Shown here: positions 1 to 5,275 of the stretch, one piece after another
Position numbering within the stretch: the stretch's first letter is position 1
Layout: every line of letters begins with the position of its first letter
From: Chloracidobacterium sp. UBA3360
GTDB lineage: Bacteria; Acidobacteriota; Blastocatellia; Pyrinomonadales; Pyrinomonadaceae
DNA: 6,207 nucleotides
Direction of reading: 5' to 3'
Assembly: GCA_002360555.1 (NCBI GenBank)
Contig: DEQS01000104.1
Coordinates: 39,218-45,424, forward strand
Notes under the pieces: model-generated
What the model was told of the DNA's origin: nothing
Database searches by the model: none
Seen by the model: only the letters and a program-made list of their open reading frames with translations
Program-made: the position numbers and the translations under genes

Positions 1-51
1 CTCAAAGAGTTTGACGATGTCGAGGCCGTTGGAATTTTTGAAAGACCGTAA
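1..51 (+). CDS. pyrR: C-terminal end of PyrR-like pyr operon regulator / uracil phosphoribosyltransferase (partial)
   Basis: Only the last 16 codons and a TAA stop lie in the window; the frame is open to the left edge. The visible end reads LKEFDDVEAVGIFERP. PyrR proteins typically finish with a pattern of the form L-x-E-x-D-x-x-(D/E)-x-V-x-I-x-E, which this resembles. PyrR is an RNA-binding regulator that senses uridine nucleotides and has uracil phosphoribosyltransferase activity; in many bacteria its gene leads a pyrR-pyrB-pyrC operon. The call therefore rests on a short tail match plus the pyrB-pyrC genes immediately downstream. The catalytic PRPP-binding motif lies outside the window and cannot be checked. 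The stop codon shares its last base with the following hairpin. Confidence 0.62.
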   Translation, partial: LKEFDDVEAVGIFERP

Positions 52-77
52 GCAGGCTGTATGGCCTGCTTTTTTTT
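51..77 (+). terminator. Intrinsic terminator / possible attenuator between pyrR and pyrB
   Basis: AGCAGGC (51-57) and GCCTGCT (64-70) form a perfect 7-bp stem with a 6-nt loop. Eight consecutive T residues follow (70-77, the first being the last stem base). This is the classic shape of a factor-independent terminator. The tract ends 2 nt before the pyrB ATG at 80, so the hairpin forms the immediate upstream region of pyrB and leaves no room for a normal Shine-Dalgarno sequence or a separate downstream promoter. Either transcripts read through it to reach pyrB, or it acts as a regulated attenuator. Which of these applies is inference. Confidence 0.85.
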
Positions 78-79
78 GA

Positions 80-1027
80 ATGGAAAAACCATTTCGCAGA
101 AGAGATCTCCTCGGGATCCGCGGCCTGACGGCAGCGGAGATAACGGGCATTCTCGACACGGCGGAAACTTTTGGCGAGATATCGACCCGCGAGGTTAAAA
201 AGGTTCCCGCTCTTCGTGGCAAGACCATCATCAATCTGTTTTTCGAATCCTCGACCCGCACTCGCACTTCATTTGAGCTGGCGGCAAAACGCCTCTCGGC
301 CGACGCCGTCAACATCAGCGTCTCATCATCGAGCCTGTCAAAAGGCGAAACCTTGCTCGACACAGCACTCAATCTCGACGCGATGGCTCCCGATTGTATC
401 GTCGTCCGTCACGGCTCGGCGGGCGTGCCTCATCAGCTTGCCAAAGTGAGTAAGGCCGCGATCGTCAACGCAGGTGACGGAGCAAACGAACATCCGACTC
501 AGGCCCTGCTCGATGCGATGACCATCCGCGAACACAAAAAGCAGATCGCGGGCCTCGAAGTCGCCATCGTCGGTGACATCCTCCACAGCCGCGTCGCCCG
601 GTCAAATATTCACTTGCTAACAAAAATGGGAGCAAAGGTCCGCGTTGCCGGCCCCGGAACGCTCGTTCCAACTGATTTTGCTCACCTAGTGGAGAATGGA
701 CTTACGGTTTGCCCGCATATCGAAGACGCCATCGACGGTGCCGATGTCGTCATGATCCTCCGCATCCAACGCGAGCGTCAGGACTCGGCATACTTCCCTA
801 CGCTGCGCGAATATTCGATACATTACGGCCTGACGAACGAACGCCTCGATCTCGCAAAAAAAGACGCCATCGTCCTGCATCCGGGCCCGATGAACCGCGG
901 CATCGAGATCGCATCCGAAGTCGCCGACAGCTCGCGTTCGCTTATATTAGATCAGGTAAAATACGGCGTCGCCGTTCGAATGGCGGTTCTTTATCTCGCG
1001 ACCGGAGGCACAGCGACCGGCTCATAG
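80..1027 (+). CDS. pyrB: Aspartate carbamoyltransferase catalytic subunit
   Basis: This enzyme condenses carbamoyl phosphate with L-aspartate to give N-carbamoyl-aspartate, the committed step of UMP synthesis in the cytosol. The 315-residue length is normal for a catalytic chain. Visible active-site elements are the carbamoyl-phosphate motif STRTR (58-62), K88 in the SKGET loop, R110 followed by H111, H138 in HPTQ, R171, R228 and Q230 in LRIQRER, and HPGP (267-270). These correspond to E. coli R54, K84, R105, H134, R167, R229/Q231 and the 266-268 loop. The start is chosen because an in-frame TGA directly precedes the ATG and the family N-terminus (RRDLLGI) follows at once. No Shine-Dalgarno sequence is visible; the terminator hairpin abuts the start. 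No pyrI regulatory-chain gene is seen in the window. The gene stops with TAG. Confidence 0.97.
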   Translation: MEKPFRRRDLLGIRGLTAAEITGILDTAETFGEISTREVKKVPALRGKTIINLFFESSTRTRTSFELAAKRLSADAVNISVSSSSLSKGETLLDTALNLDAMAPDCIVVRHGSAGVPHQLAKVSKAAIVNAGDGANEHPTQALLDAMTIREHKKQIAGLEVAIVGDILHSRVARSNIHLLTKMGAKVRVAGPGTLVPTDFAHLVENGLTVCPHIEDAIDGADVVMILRIQRERQDSAYFPTLREYSIHYGLTNERLDLAKKDAIVLHPGPMNRGIEIASEVADSSRSLILDQVKYGVAVRMAVLYLATGGTATGS

Positions 1028-1030
1028 TTT

Positions 1031-2314
1031 ATGAAGTTGTTGATCAAAAACGGACATCTTATCGATCCTGCTGCGAATGAAAATACCGGCATGAATGTGC
1101 TCATTGAGGACGGCAAAGTCGCGGCGTGGATAAAGCCTAATGACGACCAGCCGGGCGATTGCGAGATTTTTGACGCTGCCGGTTTGCTTGTCGCTCCTGG
1201 GTTTATCGATATGCACGTCCATCTGCGTGAGCCGGGGCAGGAGCACAAGGAAACGATCGCAAGCGGTTGTGCGGCGGCGGTTGCGGGCGGCTGGACGAGC
1301 GTATGTCCGATGCCAAATACACATCCGGTCAACGACAACGCCGCGATCACTCGGTATATGATCGAGCAGGCGGAGCGGGCAGGTCTCGCGAATGTCTTCC
1401 CTATCGGAGCGATCACAAAATCATCGGACGGCTCAGAACTTGCCGAAATGGGCGAGATGAAAGCCGCCGGTGCTGTCGCCGTTTCAGACGACGGGCGTCC
1501 AGTACCGAATGCCGGGATCATGCGGCGTGCGATGCAATACGCTCGTGATTTTGATCTGCCGGTCATCGATCATTGCGAAGACAAATCGCTCTCATCCGGC
1601 GGCGTCATGCACGAAGGGAAAATTTCCCTGCTCCTTGGTCTCAAAGGAATGCCCGCCCTTGCCGAAGACATCGACGCCGTCCGTGACATCATCCTTGCAA
1701 AGGAGACTGGCTCACATATTCATATCGCCCACGTCTCTACAAAAGGTGCGATCGAAGCGGTCCGCCGTGCCAAATCCGAGGGGATCAATGTCACCTGTGA
1801 GGTCACGCCTCATCATTTTACCCTGACGGATAAGATCGTTGAGGGCTACGACACAAACACAAAAATGGCACCGCCATTGCGTTCGCAAGAGCACCTCGAA
1901 GCGATCATTGAGGGTATAAAAGATGGCACGATAGACGCCATCGCGACCGACCATGCTCCGCATCACGCCGACGAAAAAGCTCTCGAATACGACCGTGCCC
2001 CGTTTGGCATAACCGGCCTCGAAACCGCCATCGGATTAGCGTGCAACGAGCTCGTCCACAAAGGCGTCATAGACCTCGTTCGGCTAGTCGAGCTTTGCTC
2101 GGCTAACCCGGCAAAGATATTTAATTTAACAGGACGCGGTACGCTCGCACCCGGCTCGATAGCCGATGTGACGATAATTGACCCCGAACTCGACTGGACG
2201 TACACTAACGCGGAGTCACGTTCGAAATCGCGAAATTCGCCATTCGACGGCTGGAAATTTCGCGGAGCCGCGGTCACCACCATCGTCGGCGGCAAGATCG
2301 TCTATAAAAGATAG
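1031..2314 (+). CDS. pyrC: Dihydroorotase, class I
   Basis: This enzyme reversibly cyclises N-carbamoyl-aspartate to dihydroorotate, directly using the PyrB product. It is a metal-dependent amidohydrolase of 427 residues, typical of class I. Zinc ligands and catalytic residues are all present: H62 and H64 in HVHLREPG, D154 in SDDG, H181, H234 in HIAHVS, and D307 in ATDHAPHH. Each lies exactly three residues later than the corresponding position I recall for the Bacillus anthracis enzyme, so the spacing is conserved throughout. Substrate-binding PNTHPVND (96-102 region) is also intact. The ATG is 3 nt after the pyrB stop and no close Shine-Dalgarno sequence is seen (a GGAGG at 1004-1008 is too far), which suggests translational coupling. 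Class I enzymes often assemble with the ATCase catalytic chain, so a PyrB-PyrC complex is plausible. The gene stops with TAG. Confidence 0.97.
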   Translation: MKLLIKNGHLIDPAANENTGMNVLIEDGKVAAWIKPNDDQPGDCEIFDAAGLLVAPGFIDMHVHLREPGQEHKETIASGCAAAVAGGWTSVCPMPNTHPVNDNAAITRYMIEQAERAGLANVFPIGAITKSSDGSELAEMGEMKAAGAVAVSDDGRPVPNAGIMRRAMQYARDFDLPVIDHCEDKSLSSGGVMHEGKISLLLGLKGMPALAEDIDAVRDIILAKETGSHIHIAHVSTKGAIEAVRRAKSEGINVTCEVTPHHFTLTDKIVEGYDTNTKMAPPLRSQEHLEAIIEGIKDGTIDAIATDHAPHHADEKALEYDRAPFGITGLETAIGLACNELVHKGVIDLVRLVELCSANPAKIFNLTGRGTLAPGSIADVTIIDPELDWTYTNAESRSKSRNSPFDGWKFRGAAVTTIVGGKIVYKR

Positions 2315-2328
2315 AGTTCACAAATAAC

Positions 2329-2334
2329 GGAGAG
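2329..2334 (+). promoter_or_regulatory. Strong ribosome binding site for the secreted-protein gene
   Basis: GGAGAG lies a few bases before the ATG at 2338. It is the clearest Shine-Dalgarno sequence in the window and fixes the start of the downstream gene. The contrast with the SD-less pyrB and pyrC starts suggests that this gene initiates independently even if it is cotranscribed with them. Confidence 0.7.
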
Positions 2335-2337
2335 AAT

Positions 2338-2853
2338 ATGAAACTGACCATTTCGATAGCTATTGTTTTGTTTACATTCACCGCCTCAGCCCTCGCCCAG
2401 AACGCGAGCGTTTACACCAGCACCAAAACCGGTGCCTGTCGCACAATATCTTCAAATCCAAACGAAGCAGGCTCGTACGAAGGCGAATGTCCTGGCGTCG
2501 GTGGATACAAGGTCCGTCTGATCGAGGGCGACATACGCCAGACGATCAACGTAATCACACCTGCGAAGAAAAAGTTTGAGCTTAACTTTTGGGGCTTTTA
2601 CAGCGGATTTTCAGCGATCGGCGAAAAGATCGAATGGCGAACCAAAAAGGGTGTCCCTATAGCGTTGATCGCCCGCTACAATGTCGCTGGATCGGACGAC
2701 GAGCAGAAGAGCACCTCGTATCTGATGATCTCAAAGATCAGCAAGACCGAATCATGCGTGGTCGATGTCATCATGCCGGGGCCAAAACAGAACGAAGAGG
2801 CTCGAGTTTCCGCTGACGCCGCGTCAACCAAACCCTGCAAGACACAGGACTAA
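2338..2853 (+). CDS. Small secreted protein of unknown function
   Basis: The 171-residue product begins with a textbook Sec signal peptide: a short basic start (MK), a hydrophobic core at about 3-17, and a likely signal peptidase I site after ALA (18-20), leaving a mature chain starting with Q21. The mature part of about 150 residues has four cysteines (C34, C51, C140, C167), enough for two disulfides, which fits a periplasmic or extracellular location. A Gly/aromatic-rich core is visible around GSYEGECPGVGGYKV (45-59) and FWGFYSGFSAIGEKIEW (84-100). The C-terminal part, about 148-171, is polar and probably flexible. No lipobox, catalytic motif or known domain is recognised. The gene starts 23 nt after pyrC and may ride on the same transcript, though nothing links it to pyrimidine synthesis. 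It converges on the carbamoylation cassette with only 5 nt between the stops. Confidence 0.85.
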   Translation: MKLTISIAIVLFTFTASALAQNASVYTSTKTGACRTISSNPNEAGSYEGECPGVGGYKVRLIEGDIRQTINVITPAKKKFELNFWGFYSGFSAIGEKIEWRTKKGVPIALIARYNVAGSDDEQKSTSYLMISKISKTESCVVDVIMPGPKQNEEARVSADAASTKPCKTQD

Positions 2854-2858
2854 ATGAT

Positions 2859-3017
2859 TTAGAAAATCGAATAAATAAACGGCGCTAGTGCCGATGACTG
2901 GGCGAAGATCAGCAGGGCTCCCATCAACACCAAAACCAGCACCATCGGCACTAGCCAGTATTTTTTGTTTTGCCTGAGGAACAGCCAAAACTCGTATAAA
3001 AGTTGAAATCGTTTCAT
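2859..3017 (-). CDS. 52-residue single-span membrane protein, SxtK/DUF5989-like
   Basis: Translation from the ATG at 3017-3015 gives a 52-residue protein ending in TAA. It has a basic, aromatic N-terminus (MKRFQLLYEFWLFLRQNKKY), one hydrophobic span at about 21-39, and the tail FAQSSALAPFIYSIF. Short proteins with an x-EFWxFLRxxKKxW start and a FAQxSALAPFIYxxF end are, from memory, the DUF5989 family that accompanies carbamoyltransferase genes; SxtK of saxitoxin clusters is of this kind and size. It lies 19 nt downstream of the SxtJ-like gene on the same strand, with only a weak ribosome binding site, and is the last gene of the cassette. The likely role is a small inner-membrane partner of the carbamoyltransferase; this is inferred from position only. 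The gene contains a 13-bp inverted repeat. It is easily missed by length cutoffs. Confidence 0.88.
   Translation of the reverse strand: MKRFQLLYEFWLFLRQNKKYWLVPMVLVLVLMGALLIFAQSSALAPFIYSIF
2884..2955. repeat. Perfect 13-bp inverted repeat within the SxtK-like gene
   Basis: GCTAGTGCCGATG at 2884-2896 and CATCGGCACTAGC at 2943-2955 are exact reverse complements, separated by 46 nt. Both arms are coding: on the minus strand they span the L-V-P-M codons at the start of the transmembrane segment and the S-S-A-L-A codons of the conserved tail. The arms do not extend further. No T-tract follows, so a simple terminator is unlikely. A stem in the mRNA near the 3' end of the cassette, or a binding site, are options. 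It could also be coincidence within constrained codons. Confidence 0.75.
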
Positions 3018-3036
3018 TTACTTGTCAGCTATTCTA

Positions 3037-3447
3037 TCAAAATAATCTTTCAAATTGCTCAGGCTCTTGGTGCGTCTTTTCGCGTTTGTGCCAATAGCTG
3101 TCGCCAACTGGCTGGCGTAGATTTAACGGATCACGACCGACAATTCTCGAAACCAGTTTATACGGTACAAACATCAGAAAATAAACCAGCGTGAGTAATA
3201 TCCGGCTGTTTATCCACCCAAGCTTAACCGCGATCCACATCCAAACGCGGTGAAATAATTTGGCAAGCGGCGGCACAAATAAACCAACAATAACGAGCGC
3301 CAGTGCGACACCGCCGAATATCCACGCATTCGTCGTTCGTCCGCGATAGAGCAAAAACGCCCCAATAGCCGTCAGAACGGCCGCCACGATCAACGCGGTT
3401 TTGCGGGCCTCGCCGCTCGTGACTGTTTTCGGGTCTTTCTTTAGCAT
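3037..3447 (-). CDS. SxtJ-family membrane protein
   Basis: This 136-residue protein has three hydrophobic stretches at about 17-34, 41-58 and 82-101, and a conserved-looking second half: LGWINSRILL (76-85), YFLMFVPYKLVSRIVGRDPL (89-108) and DSYW (116-119). The GRDPL...SYW ending with a charged tail is the pattern I associate with SxtJ, the small membrane protein encoded next to the carbamoyltransferase SxtI in saxitoxin clusters and next to similar enzymes in many unrelated bacteria. No biochemical role is established to my knowledge. The ATG is 4 nt after the end of the carbamoyltransferase reading frame, without a clear Shine-Dalgarno sequence, so it is probably cotranslated with it. It probably anchors the enzyme or its substrate at the inner membrane; this is inference. 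The gene stops with TGA. Confidence 0.85.
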   Translation of the reverse strand: MLKKDPKTVTSGEARKTALIVAAVLTAIGAFLLYRGRTTNAWIFGGVALALVIVGLFVPPLAKLFHRVWMWIAVKLGWINSRILLTLVYFLMFVPYKLVSRIVGRDPLNLRQPVGDSYWHKREKTHQEPEQFERLF

Positions 3448-3451
3448 TTAA

Positions 3452-3766
3452 CTAGTCCATCGGAAATATCTCATCGATATCCCCGCTATCGGCCTCAGCC
3501 GTTTGCTCAGTCTTGAGCAGCATGAAATCGCCGACCACAAGCACATCCATCTCTGTCCGCATAAAACATCGAAATGCATCCTCAGGCGTGCAGACGATCG
3601 GTTCGCCGCGAACATTGAACGAAGTATTGATCAAAACCGGCGTGCCGGTGATCTCCCCAAACCGCGCGATCAGATCATAAAATCGCTCGTTATCACCACG
3701 CTCCACCGTCTGAACCCGAGCCGAAAGATCGACGTGGGTCACAGCCGGAATGGTCGATCGCGGCAC
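3452..3766 (-). CDS. C-terminal part of the carbamoyltransferase, separated by an in-frame amber codon
   Basis: The frame is the same as that of the upstream 501-codon part, with only a TAG and one CAG codon between them. The conserved block PRSTIPAVTHVD (2-13), SARVQTV (15-21), and the motif LINTSFNVRGEPIVCTPEDA (45-64) are hallmarks of the C-terminal, YrdC-like carbamoyl-adenylate domain of NodU/CmcH/TobZ enzymes. The nominal GTG start at 3766 lies inside conserved sequence and has no convincing Shine-Dalgarno sequence, so it is unlikely to be a natural start. The fragment is best read as the missing end of the preceding gene. It could be a translated separate subunit only if reinitiation occurs just past the amber codon. 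The last 20 or so residues are acidic. It stops with TAG, 4 nt before the SxtJ-like gene. Confidence 0.8.
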   Translation of the reverse strand: MPRSTIPAVTHVDLSARVQTVERGDNERFYDLIARFGEITGTPVLINTSFNVRGEPIVCTPEDAFRCFMRTEMDVLVVGDFMLLKTEQTAEADSGDIDEIFPMD

Positions 3767-3769
3767 CTG

Positions 3770-3772
3770 CTA
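3770..3772 (-). other. In-frame amber (TAG) interrupting the carbamoyltransferase
   Basis: On the minus strand the codons read CTC GAT AAA TAG CAG GTG CCG, giving L-D-K-stop-Q-V-P. Sequence before and after the stop continues the same family in the same frame. Related proteins, from memory, have a GIDKLNVPRS-like stretch here, so the stop would replace a leucine. TTG to TAG is a single base change. TAG is also the stop codon of pyrB, pyrC, the SGNH hydrolase gene and the C-terminal part itself, so UAG works as a normal stop in this genome. Confidence 0.9.
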
Positions 3773-5275
3773 TTTATCGAGTCCGGCAACGTTGTGGCCG
3801 GTCTCATCCACAACCCTAACCTTTTCACTGACCGGAGCGACAAGCAGCATGTAGGGCGATGCATCGGTGATCTCAAAAAAATCCGTGACACGTTCACGCA
3901 AGACCGCCGGAGCAAACGGGCGAAATGATTCGCGATATTTTATCTTGAGATTCATCTGACGCTGCATTTCCGGAGAACGCGGGTCGCCTAAGATGCTGCG
4001 GTTACCCAATGCACGCGGGCCAAATTCCATCCGTCCCTGAAACCACCCGACCACTTTTCCCTCTGATAGTTGGTTCGCGGTGCGTTCGACGATCTCCATC
4101 ACGTCATGTTCGTAGTAAACCGCACCGGCCGCATCCAGCGACGAGCGTATTTCGCCAGTGGAAAAGGACGGCCCGAGGTACGACCCGCTCATTGCGTCCT
4201 TACCCGTTCGGTGTTCGATCGACTGTTCGTTGCCGAGATATTGATGCCAAACGGACAACGCCGCCCCAACCGCTCCGCCTGCATCCCCGGCCGCGGGCTG
4301 GATCCAAAGATTTTCAAACGGCCCTTCGCGTAAAATGCGTCCATTGCCGACACAATTTAGAGCGACACCGCCCGCGAGGCATAGGTTCTTTTCGCCCGTC
4401 TCGCGATGGGCGTAGTCAGCCATCCGCAGCATCGCTATCTCAGTCACCTCTTGAACCGAACGTGCGAGGTCCATTTCACGCTGCGTTATCTCGGACTCTG
4501 ATTTGCGTGCCGGACCGCCAAACAACCCGGCAAAAGCATCATTTGTCATCGTAAGTCCGGCGGCAAAATTAAAATACTGCATATTCAGCCGCAGCGATCC
4601 ATCGTCGCGCAGGTCGATAAGTTCATCGAGTATTTTCTGCGTGTAAATGGGCTCACCGTATGGAGCGAGTCCCATCAATTTGTACTCTCCGGAGTTGACC
4701 TTAAACCCTGTAAAGTAAGTGAATGCAGAATATAACAGGCCCAACGAATGCGGAAATCTCAGCTCCGACAAAAGCTCAACCCTATTTCCCCGCCCTACGC
4801 CAACGCTCGACGTCGCCCATTCGCCGACGCCATCAATTGTCAGGATCGCGGCCGATTCGAACGGCGAGGGATAAAATGCCGACGCGGCGTGTGATTCGTG
4901 GTGCTCGGTAAACAGGATCTTGCCCTCAAACCCTGTCTCTCGGGCGAGCGTTTCTCGCGTCCAGAGTTTTTCGGTCATCCAGACGGGCATTGCCTTTAGA
5001 AAAGACCTGAATCCGCTCGGGGCGTAATCGATATAGGTTTCAAGCAGGCGTTCGAACGTCAGCAAAGGCTTGTCGTAAAAAGCAACGTGATCGATCTGTT
5101 CGCGGTCAATCCCGGCGTGGTCCAGGCAAAATTGGACGGCATTTTCCGGAAATGACTCGTCATGCTTTTTTCGCGTAAAACGTTCCTCTTGGGCAGCAGC
5201 AATTATCTCGCCGTCTCGCACGAGACAGGCGGCAGCGTCATGATAAAAAGCTGATATTCCGAGTATGTAGGTCAC
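3770..5275 (-). CDS. NodU/CmcH/TobZ-family O-carbamoyltransferase, N-terminal and central part (interrupted by amber codon)
   Basis: This family moves a carbamoyl group from carbamoyl phosphate, via a carbamoyl-adenylate, to a hydroxyl group of a small molecule, sugar or lipid. The 501-residue part contains the Kae1-like ASKHA domain: LGISAFYHDAAACLV (5-19), EERFTRKKHD (30-39), HHESHAASAF (125-134) with metal-binding histidines, LTIDGVGEW (145-153), GEYKLMGLAPYG (196-207), AGGVALNCVGNG (301-312), and PAAGDAGGAVGAA (327-339). The start of the YrdC-like half follows, with GRMEFGPRALGNRSILGDPR (414-433) and YRESFRPFAP (447-456). The essential NTSFN motif lies beyond the amber codon, so the 501-residue product alone should be inactive. 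With readthrough the total is about 607, the usual family length. The GTG start gives the conserved N-terminus and overlaps the TAG of the SGNH gene by one base, indicating coupling. No substrate can be inferred from the sequence. Confidence 0.92.
   Translation of the reverse strand: MTYILGISAFYHDAAACLVRDGEIIAAAQEERFTRKKHDESFPENAVQFCLDHAGIDREQIDHVAFYDKPLLTFERLLETYIDYAPSGFRSFLKAMPVWMTEKLWTRETLARETGFEGKILFTEHHESHAASAFYPSPFESAAILTIDGVGEWATSSVGVGRGNRVELLSELRFPHSLGLLYSAFTYFTGFKVNSGEYKLMGLAPYGEPIYTQKILDELIDLRDDGSLRLNMQYFNFAAGLTMTNDAFAGLFGGPARKSESEITQREMDLARSVQEVTEIAMLRMADYAHRETGEKNLCLAGGVALNCVGNGRILREGPFENLWIQPAAGDAGGAVGAALSVWHQYLGNEQSIEHRTGKDAMSGSYLGPSFSTGEIRSSLDAAGAVYYEHDVMEIVERTANQLSEGKVVGWFQGRMEFGPRALGNRSILGDPRSPEMQRQMNLKIKYRESFRPFAPAVLRERVTDFFEITDASPYMLLVAPVSEKVRVVDETGHNVAGLDK

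Noticed and set aside
1..50. PyrR RNA-binding loop or antiterminator upstream of the pyrB hairpin
   Set aside because: No match to the PyrR-binding loop pattern was found. The only alternative pairing noticed, AGGCC (23-27) with GGCCT (63-67), is 5 bp and too weak to claim.
61..79. Leader peptide starting at ATG 61 in the hairpin loop
   Set aside because: It is out of frame with pyrB, has no convincing Shine-Dalgarno sequence, and encodes nothing recognisable.
991..1566. 191-codon minus-strand frame over pyrC
   Set aside because: It is a shadow of pyrC, whose metal ligands and family spacing are fully conserved on the plus strand.
3770..3772. UAG reassigned to an amino acid genome-wide
   Set aside because: pyrB, pyrC, the SGNH gene and the C-terminal part of the carbamoyltransferase all end with TAG at the expected family length, so UAG is a working stop here.
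3503..3928. 141-codon plus-strand frame spanning the amber site
   Set aside because: It is antisense to the conserved C-terminal domain and has no recognisable domain or good ribosome binding site. It does not explain the amber codon.
4009..4554. 181-codon plus-strand open frame opposite the carbamoyltransferase
   Set aside because: It lies antisense to strongly conserved carbamoyltransferase blocks, is rich in Arg/Pro/His as typical of a shadow frame, and shows no family motif.
2859..5275. Saxitoxin biosynthesis locus
   Set aside because: Only the carbamoyltransferase/SxtJ/SxtK-like trio is present. No polyketide synthase, amidinotransferase or oxygenase genes are seen, and the trio occurs widely outside toxin clusters.
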